Source: a bacterium (GTDB lineage Bacteria; Bacillota; Clostridia; Lachnospirales; Lachnospiraceae). From it: a DNA stretch of 64,000 nucleotides. The notes beneath the pieces were generated by a model. That model saw only the letters and a program-made list of their open reading frames with translations. It was not told the DNA's origin and searched no databases. Within the stretch, counting starts at the first letter, position 1, and each line of letters opens with the position of its first letter. The stretch covers positions 58,574 through 122,573 of the forward strand of contig JAUNJY010000006.1 in assembly GCA_030535455.1 (NCBI GenBank), written 5' to 3'. Below are positions 1-7,128 of this stretch, piece by piece. A program made the translations under genes and the position numbers.

Positions 1-520
1 CATTAAAGTAATTTACAAAATGGGCAAGGCCAAATAACAGGCTAGAAAGACCCACTGCAGCATATGAACCATATTTGCGGCATTTCCACTGCTCATTCAT
101 AATATTTAACACGGTCCCTCTAAGAAGCACCTCTTCAAACAGGCCGACTGACATATTTGCAAAGAAACATAAGATATAATTCCATGCAGTAATCTTACTA
201 AAATCAATAACCGCATCTACCTTGGAACCACTTACAAAGTTTTCAACTATGTAAATCACCATCACAATACTAAGAAGCAGCCCCTGTCCCATGCCCTTTA
301 GACAAAATCCCAATCTAAGCCTAGGGTAAAAAATCCTCATACAGACAATAAGCAACACAGACACGCCTACCCTTGGCACCATTTCCTTTATATACTGGGC
401 GTTGGTGGAATGCACAGGAAACTGCTTCCCTATAAAACTGCATAAAAATAAACCTATAGCAATAGCAAGTATCGAAACTTCTAAAATCACAATAACCCTA
501 AGAGGTCTTTTCTCTTCCAT
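1..520 (-). CDS. CPBP family intramembrane metalloprotease (partial, runs off the window)
   Basis: The reading frame opens at an ATG on the complement of 518-520 and stays open to base 1, giving about 173 residues with the C-terminus missing. A good ribosome binding site (GGAGGAAGAC) directly precedes the ATG. Several hydrophobic segments alternate with short basic loops. The signature of CPBP (CAAX protease and bacteriocin-processing, Abi) enzymes is visible: FEEVLLRG, which is the EExxxR metal/catalytic motif, followed by the second motif FGLAHFVNY with its histidine. Members are membrane-embedded glutamate proteases used in protein maturation or bacteriocin self-immunity; the substrate cannot be told here. 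A 46-residue membrane peptide gene lies upstream on the same strand and may be co-transcribed. Confidence 0.85.
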   Translation of the reverse strand, partial: MEEKRPLRVIVILEVSILAIAIGLFLCSFIGKQFPVHSTNAQYIKEMVPRVGVSVLLIVCMRIFYPRLRLGFCLKGMGQGLLLSIVMVIYIVENFVSGSKVDAVIDFSKITAWNYILCFFANMSVGLFEEVLLRGTVLNIMNEQWKCRKYGSYAAVGLSSLLFGLAHFVNYFN

Positions 521-602
521 GTCTTCCTCCAAGCAATCAAATGTCTTACTATGCTATAGTATATACTATAGGTTTACAATAGAGAATACGAACCGCATTT
601 TA

Positions 603-743
603 TTATCGTAACTTTGTAAAAGAACAGTTCTCCTTTTGCCTCCTTTGCCTTCTGAAAGTTCGATGAAGCAGTCTATTCTTTATTCCTAATAAGACTACAG
701 TCAAAAGTATAAGCACTATGGCATATAACAGTGCAACAATCAT
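603..743 (-). CDS. Small single-pass membrane protein, 46 aa
   Basis: A short open frame begins at an ATG on the complement of 741-743, preceded by a strong ribosome binding site (AGGGAGG, 6 bases upstream). The product has one hydrophobic N-terminal segment (about residues 2-21, rich in Ile, Val and Leu) followed by a strongly basic tail with an RRQRRQK stretch. It lies 82 bases upstream of the CPBP protease gene on the same strand. I do not recognise a family. It may be a small membrane subunit, a partner or substrate of the protease, or a fortuitous frame; the good start site and the hydrophobic-then-basic pattern argue for a real gene. Confidence 0.5.
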   Translation of the reverse strand: MIVALLYAIVLILLTVVLLGIKNRLLHRTFRRQRRQKENCSFTKLR

Positions 744-956
744 AATAATTCCTCCCTGTTATATACTATGTAAAAAATCTTTATTTGCTAAATCTTAACT
801 CTATATTATCTGACCGACTACTGCACCAGCGATGACCGTAAGCCATGATCATTATGCAATAGAAAAAATAGAACGGAGATCTATTGTGAAGCAATATCAA
901 TAATCTCTTTACAATATTTAGTAATTTTTGGTTTTTATTTATTTTCCAAAAAATAG

Positions 957-984
957 TTGACAAATTACTTTAGTTTTGTATAAT
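957..984 (+). promoter_or_regulatory. Sigma-A promoter of amt1
   Basis: Perfect TTGACA (957-962) and TATAAT (979-984) hexamers are separated by 16 bp. Transcription would begin near 991, about 340 bases before the amt1 start codon, and run immediately into a terminator-like hairpin at 1005-1040. The second amt gene has the same arrangement (49692-49719). Confidence 0.8.
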
Positions 985-1004
985 TAATAACATCTTACAT
1001 AAGC

Positions 1005-1043
1005 AAAGGCGCTTTATGGATTTTTCCATGAAGTGCCTTTTTT
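1005..1043 (+). terminator. Promoter-proximal terminator/attenuator in the amt1 leader
   Basis: Arms at 1005-1020 and 1025-1040 form a stem of about 15 bp with a 4-base loop and a run of T residues. It begins only about 15-20 bases after the predicted transcription start, so it must be bypassed for amt1 expression. Its 5' arm shares the pattern AAGC-R-AAGG-Y-GCTTTA with the equivalent hairpin in front of amt2. Confidence 0.7.
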
Positions 1044-1096
1044 CGTCTTTGTATCAAACTGCTTACAAAAGCTGACTTTTACAAAGCAACAGACAA

Positions 1097-1148
1097 GGGT
1101 GTCTTATTCAGAGTCAAAAGAATGACTCTGCTAAGGTGCTCTTTTTTT
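1097..1148 (+). terminator. Second terminator-like hairpin in the amt1 leader
   Basis: A 7-bp stem (CAGAGTC/GACTCTG) is extended by about ten further pairs, several of them G-U, and is followed directly by seven T residues (1142-1148). It is a second potential stop signal between the amt1 promoter and the gene, and the structured repeat at 1142-1275 begins at its T-tract. Confidence 0.55.
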
Positions 1149-1275
1149 AATTAACAAGGCACTTCTCTTCTTAAAGCCTCTTGTTAATTAAAAAGGCTTT
1201 CAACAAATCAGAAAGCCTAGATGCGCACTCACATGAGAGAAAGATGGCGCTATTGCGACCGGGTTCGGCGCAGAC
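1142..1275 (+). repeat. Structured dispersed repeat, family B copy 1 (in the amt1 leader)
   Basis: A T-tract is followed by a long stem (1147-1160 with 1176-1191), then a second hairpin (1194-1201 with 1211-1218), then a conserved AGATG and a GC-rich tail around GTTCGGCGC. The same series occurs on the complement of 36772-36904, where the first stem keeps its pairing although its sequence differs. Read on the opposite strand the second hairpin is followed by T residues and could act as a terminator. It is either a leader RNA module or a small mobile repeat. Another hairpin (about 1275-1303) follows before the amt1 ribosome binding site. Confidence 0.55.
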
Positions 1276-1328
1276 AAAGTGTGTACTACACACGCTTTGT
1301 TCAAAAAAATAAATGGAGGTGCTGTGCA

Positions 1329-3053
1329 ATGAACTTTTCTGCAGCAAACACAATCTGGGTACTTCTTGGTGCCGCTTTAGTATTCTTTATGCAAGCTGGT
1401 TTTGCAATGGTCGAGACTGGATTTACCAGGGCCAAAAATGCCGGTAACATTATTATGAAAAACTTAATGGATTTTAGTATTGGTACTCCTGTATTTTGGA
1501 TTATCGGTTTTGGACTTATGTTTGGAGGTGGCAACGGTCTGATTGGTTCTGTAAATGGACTGGCAACTGAAGCCAACTATGGTATAGGAATGTTACCAGA
1601 CGGGGTACCATTCTATGCCTATCTAATCTTTCAGACAGTATTCTGTGCAACTGCCGCAACCATTGTATCTGGTGCAATGGCAGAACGTACAAAATTTATT
1701 TCCTATTGTCTTTACAGCTTCTGTATCAGTTTATTTGTATATCCAATCTCTGGCCACTGGATTTGGTCCTCTAATGGCTGGTTAAATGCAATGGGATTTC
1801 ATGATTTTGCAGGTTCCACTGCAGTTCATATGGTTGGTGGTGTAGCTGCTTTTGTAGGTGCCTTAATCCTAGGACCTCGTATTGGAAAATACGGTAAGAA
1901 TGGTAAAGTAAATGCAATTCAAGGACACAGTCTGACATTAGGCGCACTTGGTGTATTTATCCTTTGGTTCTGCTGGTTCGGTTTCAATGGTGCTTCCACT
2001 GTATCCATGGGCGATGATGCCGCAATCCTTAGCGCTTCTAAAATCTTTGTTACAACAAACTTAGCTGCTGCCGTAGCAACATGTACGGTTATGCTGCTCA
2101 CTTGGTTCCGTTATAAGAAACCTGACGTTTCCATGACACTAAATGGTACTCTTGCAGGACTTGTTGCAATCACTGCAGGATGTGATACCGTAAGTCCAAT
2201 CAGCGCAGCCATCATTGGATTTGCTTCTGGATTTATTGTAGTATTCGGTATTGAGTTTATTGATAAGAAATTAAAAATTGATGATCCAGTTGGTGCTGTA
2301 GGTGTCCATGGATTAAATGGTTTATTTGGTACGATAGCAGTCGGCTTATTCTCAGATGGTGCTGGTACAGAACTCAAAGGTTTATTTACTGGCGGTGGAT
2401 TCAAACTATTAGGCATTCAGACACTTGGTGCTATTGCAGTTATTGCTTGGGTTGCAATTACAATGACAATCGTATTCAAGGTAATAGATAAGACAATCGG
2501 TCTTCGTGTTAGCAAAGAAGAAGAAATTCTTGGACTTGATAGCACAGAACATAACTTAGCATCTTCTTATGCTGACTTCTTACAAGTTCCAGCTACCTAT
2601 AATCCAGATGCCAAAGTACCTGCTCCAACTTCTAGCAAAGCAACCGTAGATGCCTCTGTACCTGTTCAGGTAGTAAGCGGAAATGAAACAGTTGCAAGCG
2701 ATGTCAAATTATCAAAAGTAACTATCATATGTAAACAAAATAAATTCGACGATTTAAAAGAAGCCCTAAACGATATTGGCGTTATGGGTATCACAGTAAC
2801 ACAAGTACTTGGATGTGGCGTTCAAAAGGGTGCTGCTAAATATTATCGTGGTGTCCAAGTTGATGTAGTCGTATTGCCAAAAGTGCAAGTTGACGTAGTC
2901 GTAAGCAAGGTTCCTGTAAGAGATGTAATTGAAACAGCCAAAAAAGCTCTATACACTGGCAATATTGGCGATGGCAAGATCTTCGTTTACAACGTTGAAA
3001 ATGTAGTAAAGGTAAGAACCGGAGAAGAAGGATTTGATGCTCTTCAAGGTTAA
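1329..3053 (+). CDS. Ammonium channel Amt fused to a C-terminal P-II (GlnK-type) domain
   Basis: A 574-residue fusion. Residues 1 to about 400 are an Amt/Mep/Rh channel with about 11 membrane segments. The twin pore histidines are seen in AVHMVGG and VGVHGLNG, and the Phe gate and Trp lie in FCATAATIVSGAMAER and WFCWFGFNGAS. The conserved cytosolic LD-EHN-SSY tail follows. After a linker, residues from about 458 form a complete P-II protein with the T-loop tyrosine (KYYRG), the ATP-binding B-loop TGNIGDGKIF and the C-loop RTGEEG. Fusing channel and regulator suggests in-cis gating by ATP/ADP/2-oxoglutarate (inference). The start at 1329 has GGAGG 8-12 bases upstream and aligns with amt2; the frame stays open upstream to 1221. 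A near-identical paralogue is at 49843. Confidence 0.95.
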   Translation: MNFSAANTIWVLLGAALVFFMQAGFAMVETGFTRAKNAGNIIMKNLMDFSIGTPVFWIIGFGLMFGGGNGLIGSVNGLATEANYGIGMLPDGVPFYAYLIFQTVFCATAATIVSGAMAERTKFISYCLYSFCISLFVYPISGHWIWSSNGWLNAMGFHDFAGSTAVHMVGGVAAFVGALILGPRIGKYGKNGKVNAIQGHSLTLGALGVFILWFCWFGFNGASTVSMGDDAAILSASKIFVTTNLAAAVATCTVMLLTWFRYKKPDVSMTLNGTLAGLVAITAGCDTVSPISAAIIGFASGFIVVFGIEFIDKKLKIDDPVGAVGVHGLNGLFGTIAVGLFSDGAGTELKGLFTGGGFKLLGIQTLGAIAVIAWVAITMTIVFKVIDKTIGLRVSKEEEILGLDSTEHNLASSYADFLQVPATYNPDAKVPAPTSSKATVDASVPVQVVSGNETVASDVKLSKVTIICKQNKFDDLKEALNDIGVMGITVTQVLGCGVQKGAAKYYRGVQVDVVVLPKVQVDVVVSKVPVRDVIETAKKALYTGNIGDGKIFVYNVENVVKVRTGEEGFDALQG

Positions 3054-3111
3054 CTCACTTACCAATAACCTTAGATATTTAATCACCCAATTAAATATAA
3101 ATTAATAACAA

Positions 3112-3147
3112 AAAAGAGGCATCGCTTAGGCAATGTCTCTTTTTTTC
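3112..3147 (+). terminator. Terminator of amt1
   Basis: An AGAGGCAT/ATGTCTCT hairpin is followed by seven T residues, about 60 bases after the amt1 stop. The A-rich run before it could let it also serve the convergent carboxypeptidase gene. Confidence 0.8.
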
Positions 3148-3160
3148 TTCGACCAATAGA

Positions 3161-3979
3161 CTACTTAGCACTATTTACCAGGTTAATAAACTCCTCATAG
3201 GTAAGGTTATTTTTAGTAATAAATTTGGCTACCTTTTTCCCTACATAGCGGAAATGCCATGGCTCATAAATAATACCTGTAATTTCACTCTTTCCATCTG
3301 GATAACGCAGAATAAATCCATATTTATAGCAATTCGTTTTCAGCCACTTAAACTCATCCGTTTTTTCCTGCGTCTTATCAAGCTTGCTATTCTCTTTTGA
3401 TATAATGTCCACGGCCAGCCCGGTAGCATGTTCACTATAACCTGCCGGCTGAACAGACAATGCTGTTTTCTTATACGCAGCTTCATAATCCATACCTTGA
3501 TTTTGATACTTATTTAGATCTTTATCAAATAAGTTTTTCTGATATTCATTACTTCGATATGCAGAACATACTACAAAAGAAAACCCTTTCTCTTCACCAT
3601 CTGCAAGCATTTTTTCTAATGGCTTCAAAATGATAGCTGCTACCTTTTTTTCTTGTTTTATATATGTACTCTTCTTGACATTATAAGTATCTGGAATTGG
3701 ATGATCCTTATTCACTAAAATAAGCGTAGACTCCTTCTCTGACTGATACACCTCCTTTGCCTCTTTTGCCTTGCTCTCTTCCTGATCATCAAGGAGGTTA
3801 CCGGTCAGCGCCTGTTTTTGCCTCTCTGTCTGTATTTCCTCTATCCCCTGTGCTTTTGCATTCTCATAGCCAATCATCTGATCCATATGAATTACCAACA
3901 CAGCATTGATTACAGCTAAAATAGCAATTATCTCTGCCATTACAATAAATCGTATTTTCTTTCTTTTATCCGTTGCCAT
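3161..3979 (-). CDS. Membrane-anchored D-alanyl-D-alanine carboxypeptidase, VanY type (peptidase M15B)
   Basis: The 272-residue product has an N-terminal signal-anchor (about residues 10-30), a charged linker of roughly 90 residues, and a C-terminal zinc peptidase. The M15 motifs are clear: CSAYRS near the start of the domain, SEHATGLAVD with the first His and Asp zinc ligands, and EPWHFRYVG with the last His ligand. Such enzymes remove the terminal D-Ala from peptidoglycan stem peptides outside the membrane, trimming cross-linking; VanY proper does so in vancomycin resistance, but no van genes are nearby and ordinary wall maturation is more likely. The ATG has AAGGAG six bases upstream. It is convergent with amt1 and appears monocistronic. 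Confidence 0.92.
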   Translation of the reverse strand: MATDKRKKIRFIVMAEIIAILAVINAVLVIHMDQMIGYENAKAQGIEEIQTERQKQALTGNLLDDQEESKAKEAKEVYQSEKESTLILVNKDHPIPDTYNVKKSTYIKQEKKVAAIILKPLEKMLADGEEKGFSFVVCSAYRSNEYQKNLFDKDLNKYQNQGMDYEAAYKKTALSVQPAGYSEHATGLAVDIISKENSKLDKTQEKTDEFKWLKTNCYKYGFILRYPDGKSEITGIIYEPWHFRYVGKKVAKFITKNNLTYEEFINLVNSAK

Positions 3980-4096
3980 TTCTACTCCTTCATACTAAAT
4001 AATTCATTTAAATCTATTATATCACTTTCGACAGTTTCTTCAAATATAATCCATTTTTTCGGTAACTTCTCCAACAGAAGTTACTCTGTTCAAAAA

Positions 4097-4135
4097 AAGC
4101 AGAAAACCATGACTAACTCATAGTTCTCTGCTTTT
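4097..4135 (-). terminator. Terminator of mgsA
   Basis: An AAAGCAGA...TCTGCTTT stem with an inner ATGA/TCAT pairing is followed on the minus strand by a T-run, directly after the mgsA stop codon. Confidence 0.8.
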
Positions 4136-4137
4136 TA

Positions 4138-4608
4138 TTATAATGAATTTGCTCTATCGCTTATATTTTTGTGGAAATTAATAATTTTATGATCATAGGA
4201 TTCGTTCATAAGAGAAGAATTTATCATAAAATCTGCACTAGATAAGTTATTCGCAATCGGAATATCATAAACCTGTGCAATACGAAGCAGTGCTTTTACA
4301 TCTGGATCATGTGGCTGTGCAGATAATGGATCGGAAAAGAAAACTACAAAATCAATTTTACCTTCCACAATTTTTGCACCAACCTGTTGATCTCCGCCAA
4401 GAGGACCGCTATTGTATCCTTTGACAGGCAAACCTGTTCTGTCTGTAATCATTCTAGCTGTTGTTCCTGTACCGCATAAAAAATGTTTCTGTAAGATGTC
4501 TTTATTTTTTTCACACCATTCCATCATTTGCTCTTTTTTACCGTCATGGGCAATTAATGCAATGTTTTTTTGTTTTCCAATAGTCATCGTAATAAAATCT
4601 CTATCCAT
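4138..4608 (-). CDS. mgsA: Methylglyoxal synthase
   Basis: The product has 156 residues, the usual length. It converts dihydroxyacetone phosphate to methylglyoxal and phosphate, a bypass of lower glycolysis used when phosphate is scarce or sugar phosphates build up. Family motifs are all present: IALIAHDGKK at the N-terminus, the phosphate-binding CGTGTTA, GPLGGDQQVGA, and FFSDPLSAQPHDPD, which carries the catalytic Asp and the His region. The start is supported by AGGTGG eight bases upstream. It stands alone between two terminators. A functional link to the phosphate uptake genes at 52-61 kb is possible, because the enzyme family is inhibited by phosphate, but nothing in the local DNA shows it. 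Confidence 0.95.
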   Translation of the reverse strand: MDRDFITMTIGKQKNIALIAHDGKKEQMMEWCEKNKDILQKHFLCGTGTTARMITDRTGLPVKGYNSGPLGGDQQVGAKIVEGKIDFVVFFSDPLSAQPHDPDVKALLRIAQVYDIPIANNLSSADFMINSSLMNESYDHKIINFHKNISDRANSL

Positions 4609-4681
4609 CTTAATCCACCTGCCTATTATTTATTTGTTTCCATTACCATTATATCTAAAAATTCTAAATAAAACAACAAAA

Positions 4682-5734
4682 TTAGTGTATTCCCAACATC
4701 TGTTGAAGGCTAAAACTAACAACTGCAATACCTACCCAGCAAGCAAATCCCATAAGGATTGGTTTGCCTCCAGTCTTCACTAATTTGATCAAATCTGTAT
4801 TTAATCCAATTGCAGCCATTGCCACTACGATAAAGAATTTACTTACTTTTTTCAAGAAGGCAAATAATTCAACGATCGTAGTTGCAGCAGCACCTGTTAT
4901 TACTGACTGGTCAATCATATATTGAAATACTGTGGTAATAACAGAAGCAAGTACGAAATAAAGGATAAACATAGGGAATACCTTTTTAATGCTCACTTTA
5001 TTCCCTTCCACCTTTTCATGTTTTGCTCTATGAAGTGCCAGTACAAGTGTAATCGGAATGATAGCTAATGTTCTTGTAAGTTTTACAATGGTAGCGGTGT
5101 CAAGTACTTGAGTTCCAGTATTATGCATGCTATCCCAAGCAGATGCTGCTGCCGTTACCGAAGAAGTATCATTGATTGCCGTTCCAGCAAAGATACCAAA
5201 TCCTTGATTGCTAAATCCCAGCACTTCCCCTAAGGTTGGGAAAATAAGCGCTGCTATAATATTGAATAGAAAAATAATCGAAATCGATTGTGCAATTTCA
5301 GCATCATCCGCATCAATTACGGGTGCCGTTGCCGCAATTGCACTGCCACCACAGATTGAGGAACCTACCCCTACCAAAGTAGCAATCTTTCCTGGAATAT
5401 GCATCACCTTACATAGTACATAAGAAATAATTAGTGATGTTGAAATCGTACATACGATGATTGGAAGTGATGTTGCTCCCGTCTTTAAAATACTAGACAG
5501 GTTCAAACCAAATCCTAATAGTATTACTGCATATTGCAATACTTTTTTACTTGCGAACGTAATGCCTGCCGTGAGACTCTCTTTTGTTCCATAACAGAAA
5601 CCTATGACCATACCCATAAGGATTGCAAATACCGGTCCGCCAATTACAGGATATTGCTGTCCCAAAACCCATGAAGGTGTTGCAATGCATAGGCATAGCA
5701 ACAGCCCTCTTCCTTTGTTCTTTAGAAACTTCAT
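4682..5734 (-). CDS. YeiH family (UPF0324) putative sulfate/anion exporter
   Basis: A 350-residue polytopic membrane protein with about 10 hydrophobic segments. Recognisable family stretches include [59 protein letters not shown] and [19 protein letters not shown], the pattern of the YeiH / putative sulfate exporter family. The substrate is not established from sequence. I chose the second in-frame ATG (complement of 5732-5734), which follows GGGAGG by four bases, over one 18 bases upstream with no ribosome binding site. The gene lies alone between mgsA and ilvE. Confidence 0.85.
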   Translation of the reverse strand: MKFLKNKGRGLLLCLCIATPSWVLGQQYPVIGGPVFAILMGMVIGFCYGTKESLTAGITFASKKVLQYAVILLGFGLNLSSILKTGATSLPIIVCTISTSLIISYVLCKVMHIPGKIATLVGVGSSICGGSAIAATAPVIDADDAEIAQSISIIFLFNIIAALIFPTLGEVLGFSNQGFGIFAGTAINDTSSVTAAASAWDSMHNTGTQVLDTATIVKLTRTLAIIPITLVLALHRAKHEKVEGNKVSIKKVFPMFILYFVLASVITTVFQYMIDQSVITGAAATTIVELFAFLKKVSKFFIVVAMAAIGLNTDLIKLVKTGGKPILMGFACWVGIAVVSFSLQQMLGIH

Positions 5735-5884
5735 CTTTCCTCCCTCTTCCATATTTCTGGATTCTTTTATAATATCGCACCTAGTCTACATGAATACTAA
5801 CCAAATGGCAAGTTAATATTTTCCATGTAATATAGGAAGCCCTTACATTTATTTTATCCAACGCATGGTAACTTTACCAACATA

Positions 5885-5922
5885 TAAAAAGGCCCTAAGC
5901 ATATTCTGCCTAGGACCTTTTC
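5885..5922 (-). terminator. Terminator of ilvE
   Basis: An AAAGGTCCTA...TAGGGCCTTT hairpin with an inner GC/GC pair is followed by T residues on the minus strand, just past the ilvE stop. Confidence 0.8.
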
Positions 5923-5934
5923 ACTCATCCTGCT

Positions 5935-6960
5935 CTATTCGATTACTTTGATCCAGCCTTCAGGAGCTTCAATACGTCCCATCTGGATGCCAGTAAGTGT
6001 TTCATATAATTTCTTAGTGATAGGTCCCATTTCTGTCATACCGCTTGGTAAGCAGATCTCTTCTCCATGGTCAACGATCTTTCCTACTGGAGAAATAACT
6101 GCTGCCGTGCCACAAAGACCACATTCTGCGAACTCTTTCACTTCCGTAAATAATACTTCACGTTCTTCTACTTCAAGTCCTAAATAATCTTTTGCAACAG
6201 TTACCAAAGAACGGCGAGTGATAGAAGGTAAGATACTATCAGACTTAGGGATTACAATCTTATTGTCTTTCGTTACAAATAAGAAGTTTGCTCCGCCTGT
6301 CTCCTCAACCTTAGTTCTTGTTGCTGCATCAAGATACATATTTTCATCATATCCATTTTTATGTGCAGTAACAATTGCATGTAAGCTCATTGCGTAATTA
6401 AGACCAGCTTTAATATGTCCGGTACCATGTGGTGCTGCACGATCAAAGTCACTTACACAGATTGTAAGAGGTTTCACACCACCTTTAAAGTAAGGACCTA
6501 CAGGTGTTGTAAATACTCTAAATTGATATTCATCTGCTGGTTTAACGCCAATAACAGGATTTGAGCCAAACATATATGGACGAATATATAATGTTGCTCC
6601 TGAACCATATGGTGGAACGAAGTCCGCATTTGCCTTAACTGTTTCTACTACTGCCTCAACGAATTTCTCCTTTGGAAATACAGGCATTTCAAGACGCTTT
6701 GCTGAATTTTCTAAACGTTCACCATTTAAATCAGGACGGAAGGTAACGATGCGGCCATCTTCTGTTCTATATGCTTTCAAACCTTCGAAAATAGTCTGTG
6801 CATATTGTAAGACACCTGCACATTCACTAAGGACAATCGTATCATCCTCAGTAAGCCCGCCATTTTCCCATTCACCATTTTTATAATTTGCTACAAATCT
6901 TGCTGGCGTTTTGTGATAGCCAAATCCAAGATTATCCCAATCCAAATTATTATTTTCCAT
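5935..6960 (-). CDS. ilvE: Branched-chain amino acid aminotransferase
   Basis: The 341 residues match class IV PLP-dependent transaminases of the longer BCAT type. It interconverts Leu/Ile/Val with their 2-oxo acids using glutamate/2-oxoglutarate. Visible landmarks are FEGLKAYRTEDG near the N-terminus, RPYMFGS, the PLP lysine segment HIKAGLNYAMS, YLDAATRTKVEETGGANFLFV, and the late ECGLCGTAAVISPVG. AAGGAAG lies upstream of the ATG. No other ilv or leu genes are in the window and there is no T-box-like leader in the short upstream gap, so its control is not visible. It is monocistronic with its own terminator. Confidence 0.93.
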   Translation of the reverse strand: MENNNLDWDNLGFGYHKTPARFVANYKNGEWENGGLTEDDTIVLSECAGVLQYAQTIFEGLKAYRTEDGRIVTFRPDLNGERLENSAKRLEMPVFPKEKFVEAVVETVKANADFVPPYGSGATLYIRPYMFGSNPVIGVKPADEYQFRVFTTPVGPYFKGGVKPLTICVSDFDRAAPHGTGHIKAGLNYAMSLHAIVTAHKNGYDENMYLDAATRTKVEETGGANFLFVTKDNKIVIPKSDSILPSITRRSLVTVAKDYLGLEVEEREVLFTEVKEFAECGLCGTAAVISPVGKIVDHGEEICLPSGMTEMGPITKKLYETLTGIQMGRIEAPEGWIKVIE

Positions 6961-7077
6961 ATCTTTTCTTCCTTTCTTTCTTGTATTTCATCCACTTTAT
7001 TAAGTTAATATGTAAAATCATTTCATATATTATAACATTCTAAGTCAAGAACTACAACTTTATATTTTACGAAATAC

Positions 7078-7119
7078 AAAGGTTGGAAGCACATTAAACT
7101 TCATGTACCTCCAACCTTT
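7078..7119. terminator. Hairpin after the pectate lyase gene
   Basis: A ten-pair stem AAAGGTTGGA/TCCAACCTTT with an inner ACAT/ATGT lies just beyond the stop at 7129. The minus-strand T-tail is poor, so its terminator role is probable rather than certain. Confidence 0.5.
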
Positions 7120-7128
7120 ATTAATTTC

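Noticed and set aside
402-611. 69-residue plus-strand frame near the left edge
   Set aside because: It is antisense to the CPBP protease gene, has no ribosome binding site and no family resemblance.
1221-1328. 36-residue N-terminal extension of amt1
   Set aside because: The upstream codons have no ribosome binding site, lie in the structured leader, and are absent from amt2; the start at 1329 has a good site.
6961-7077. T-box or leader peptide for ilvE
   Set aside because: Too short and featureless; no run of branched-chain codons and no terminator pair.
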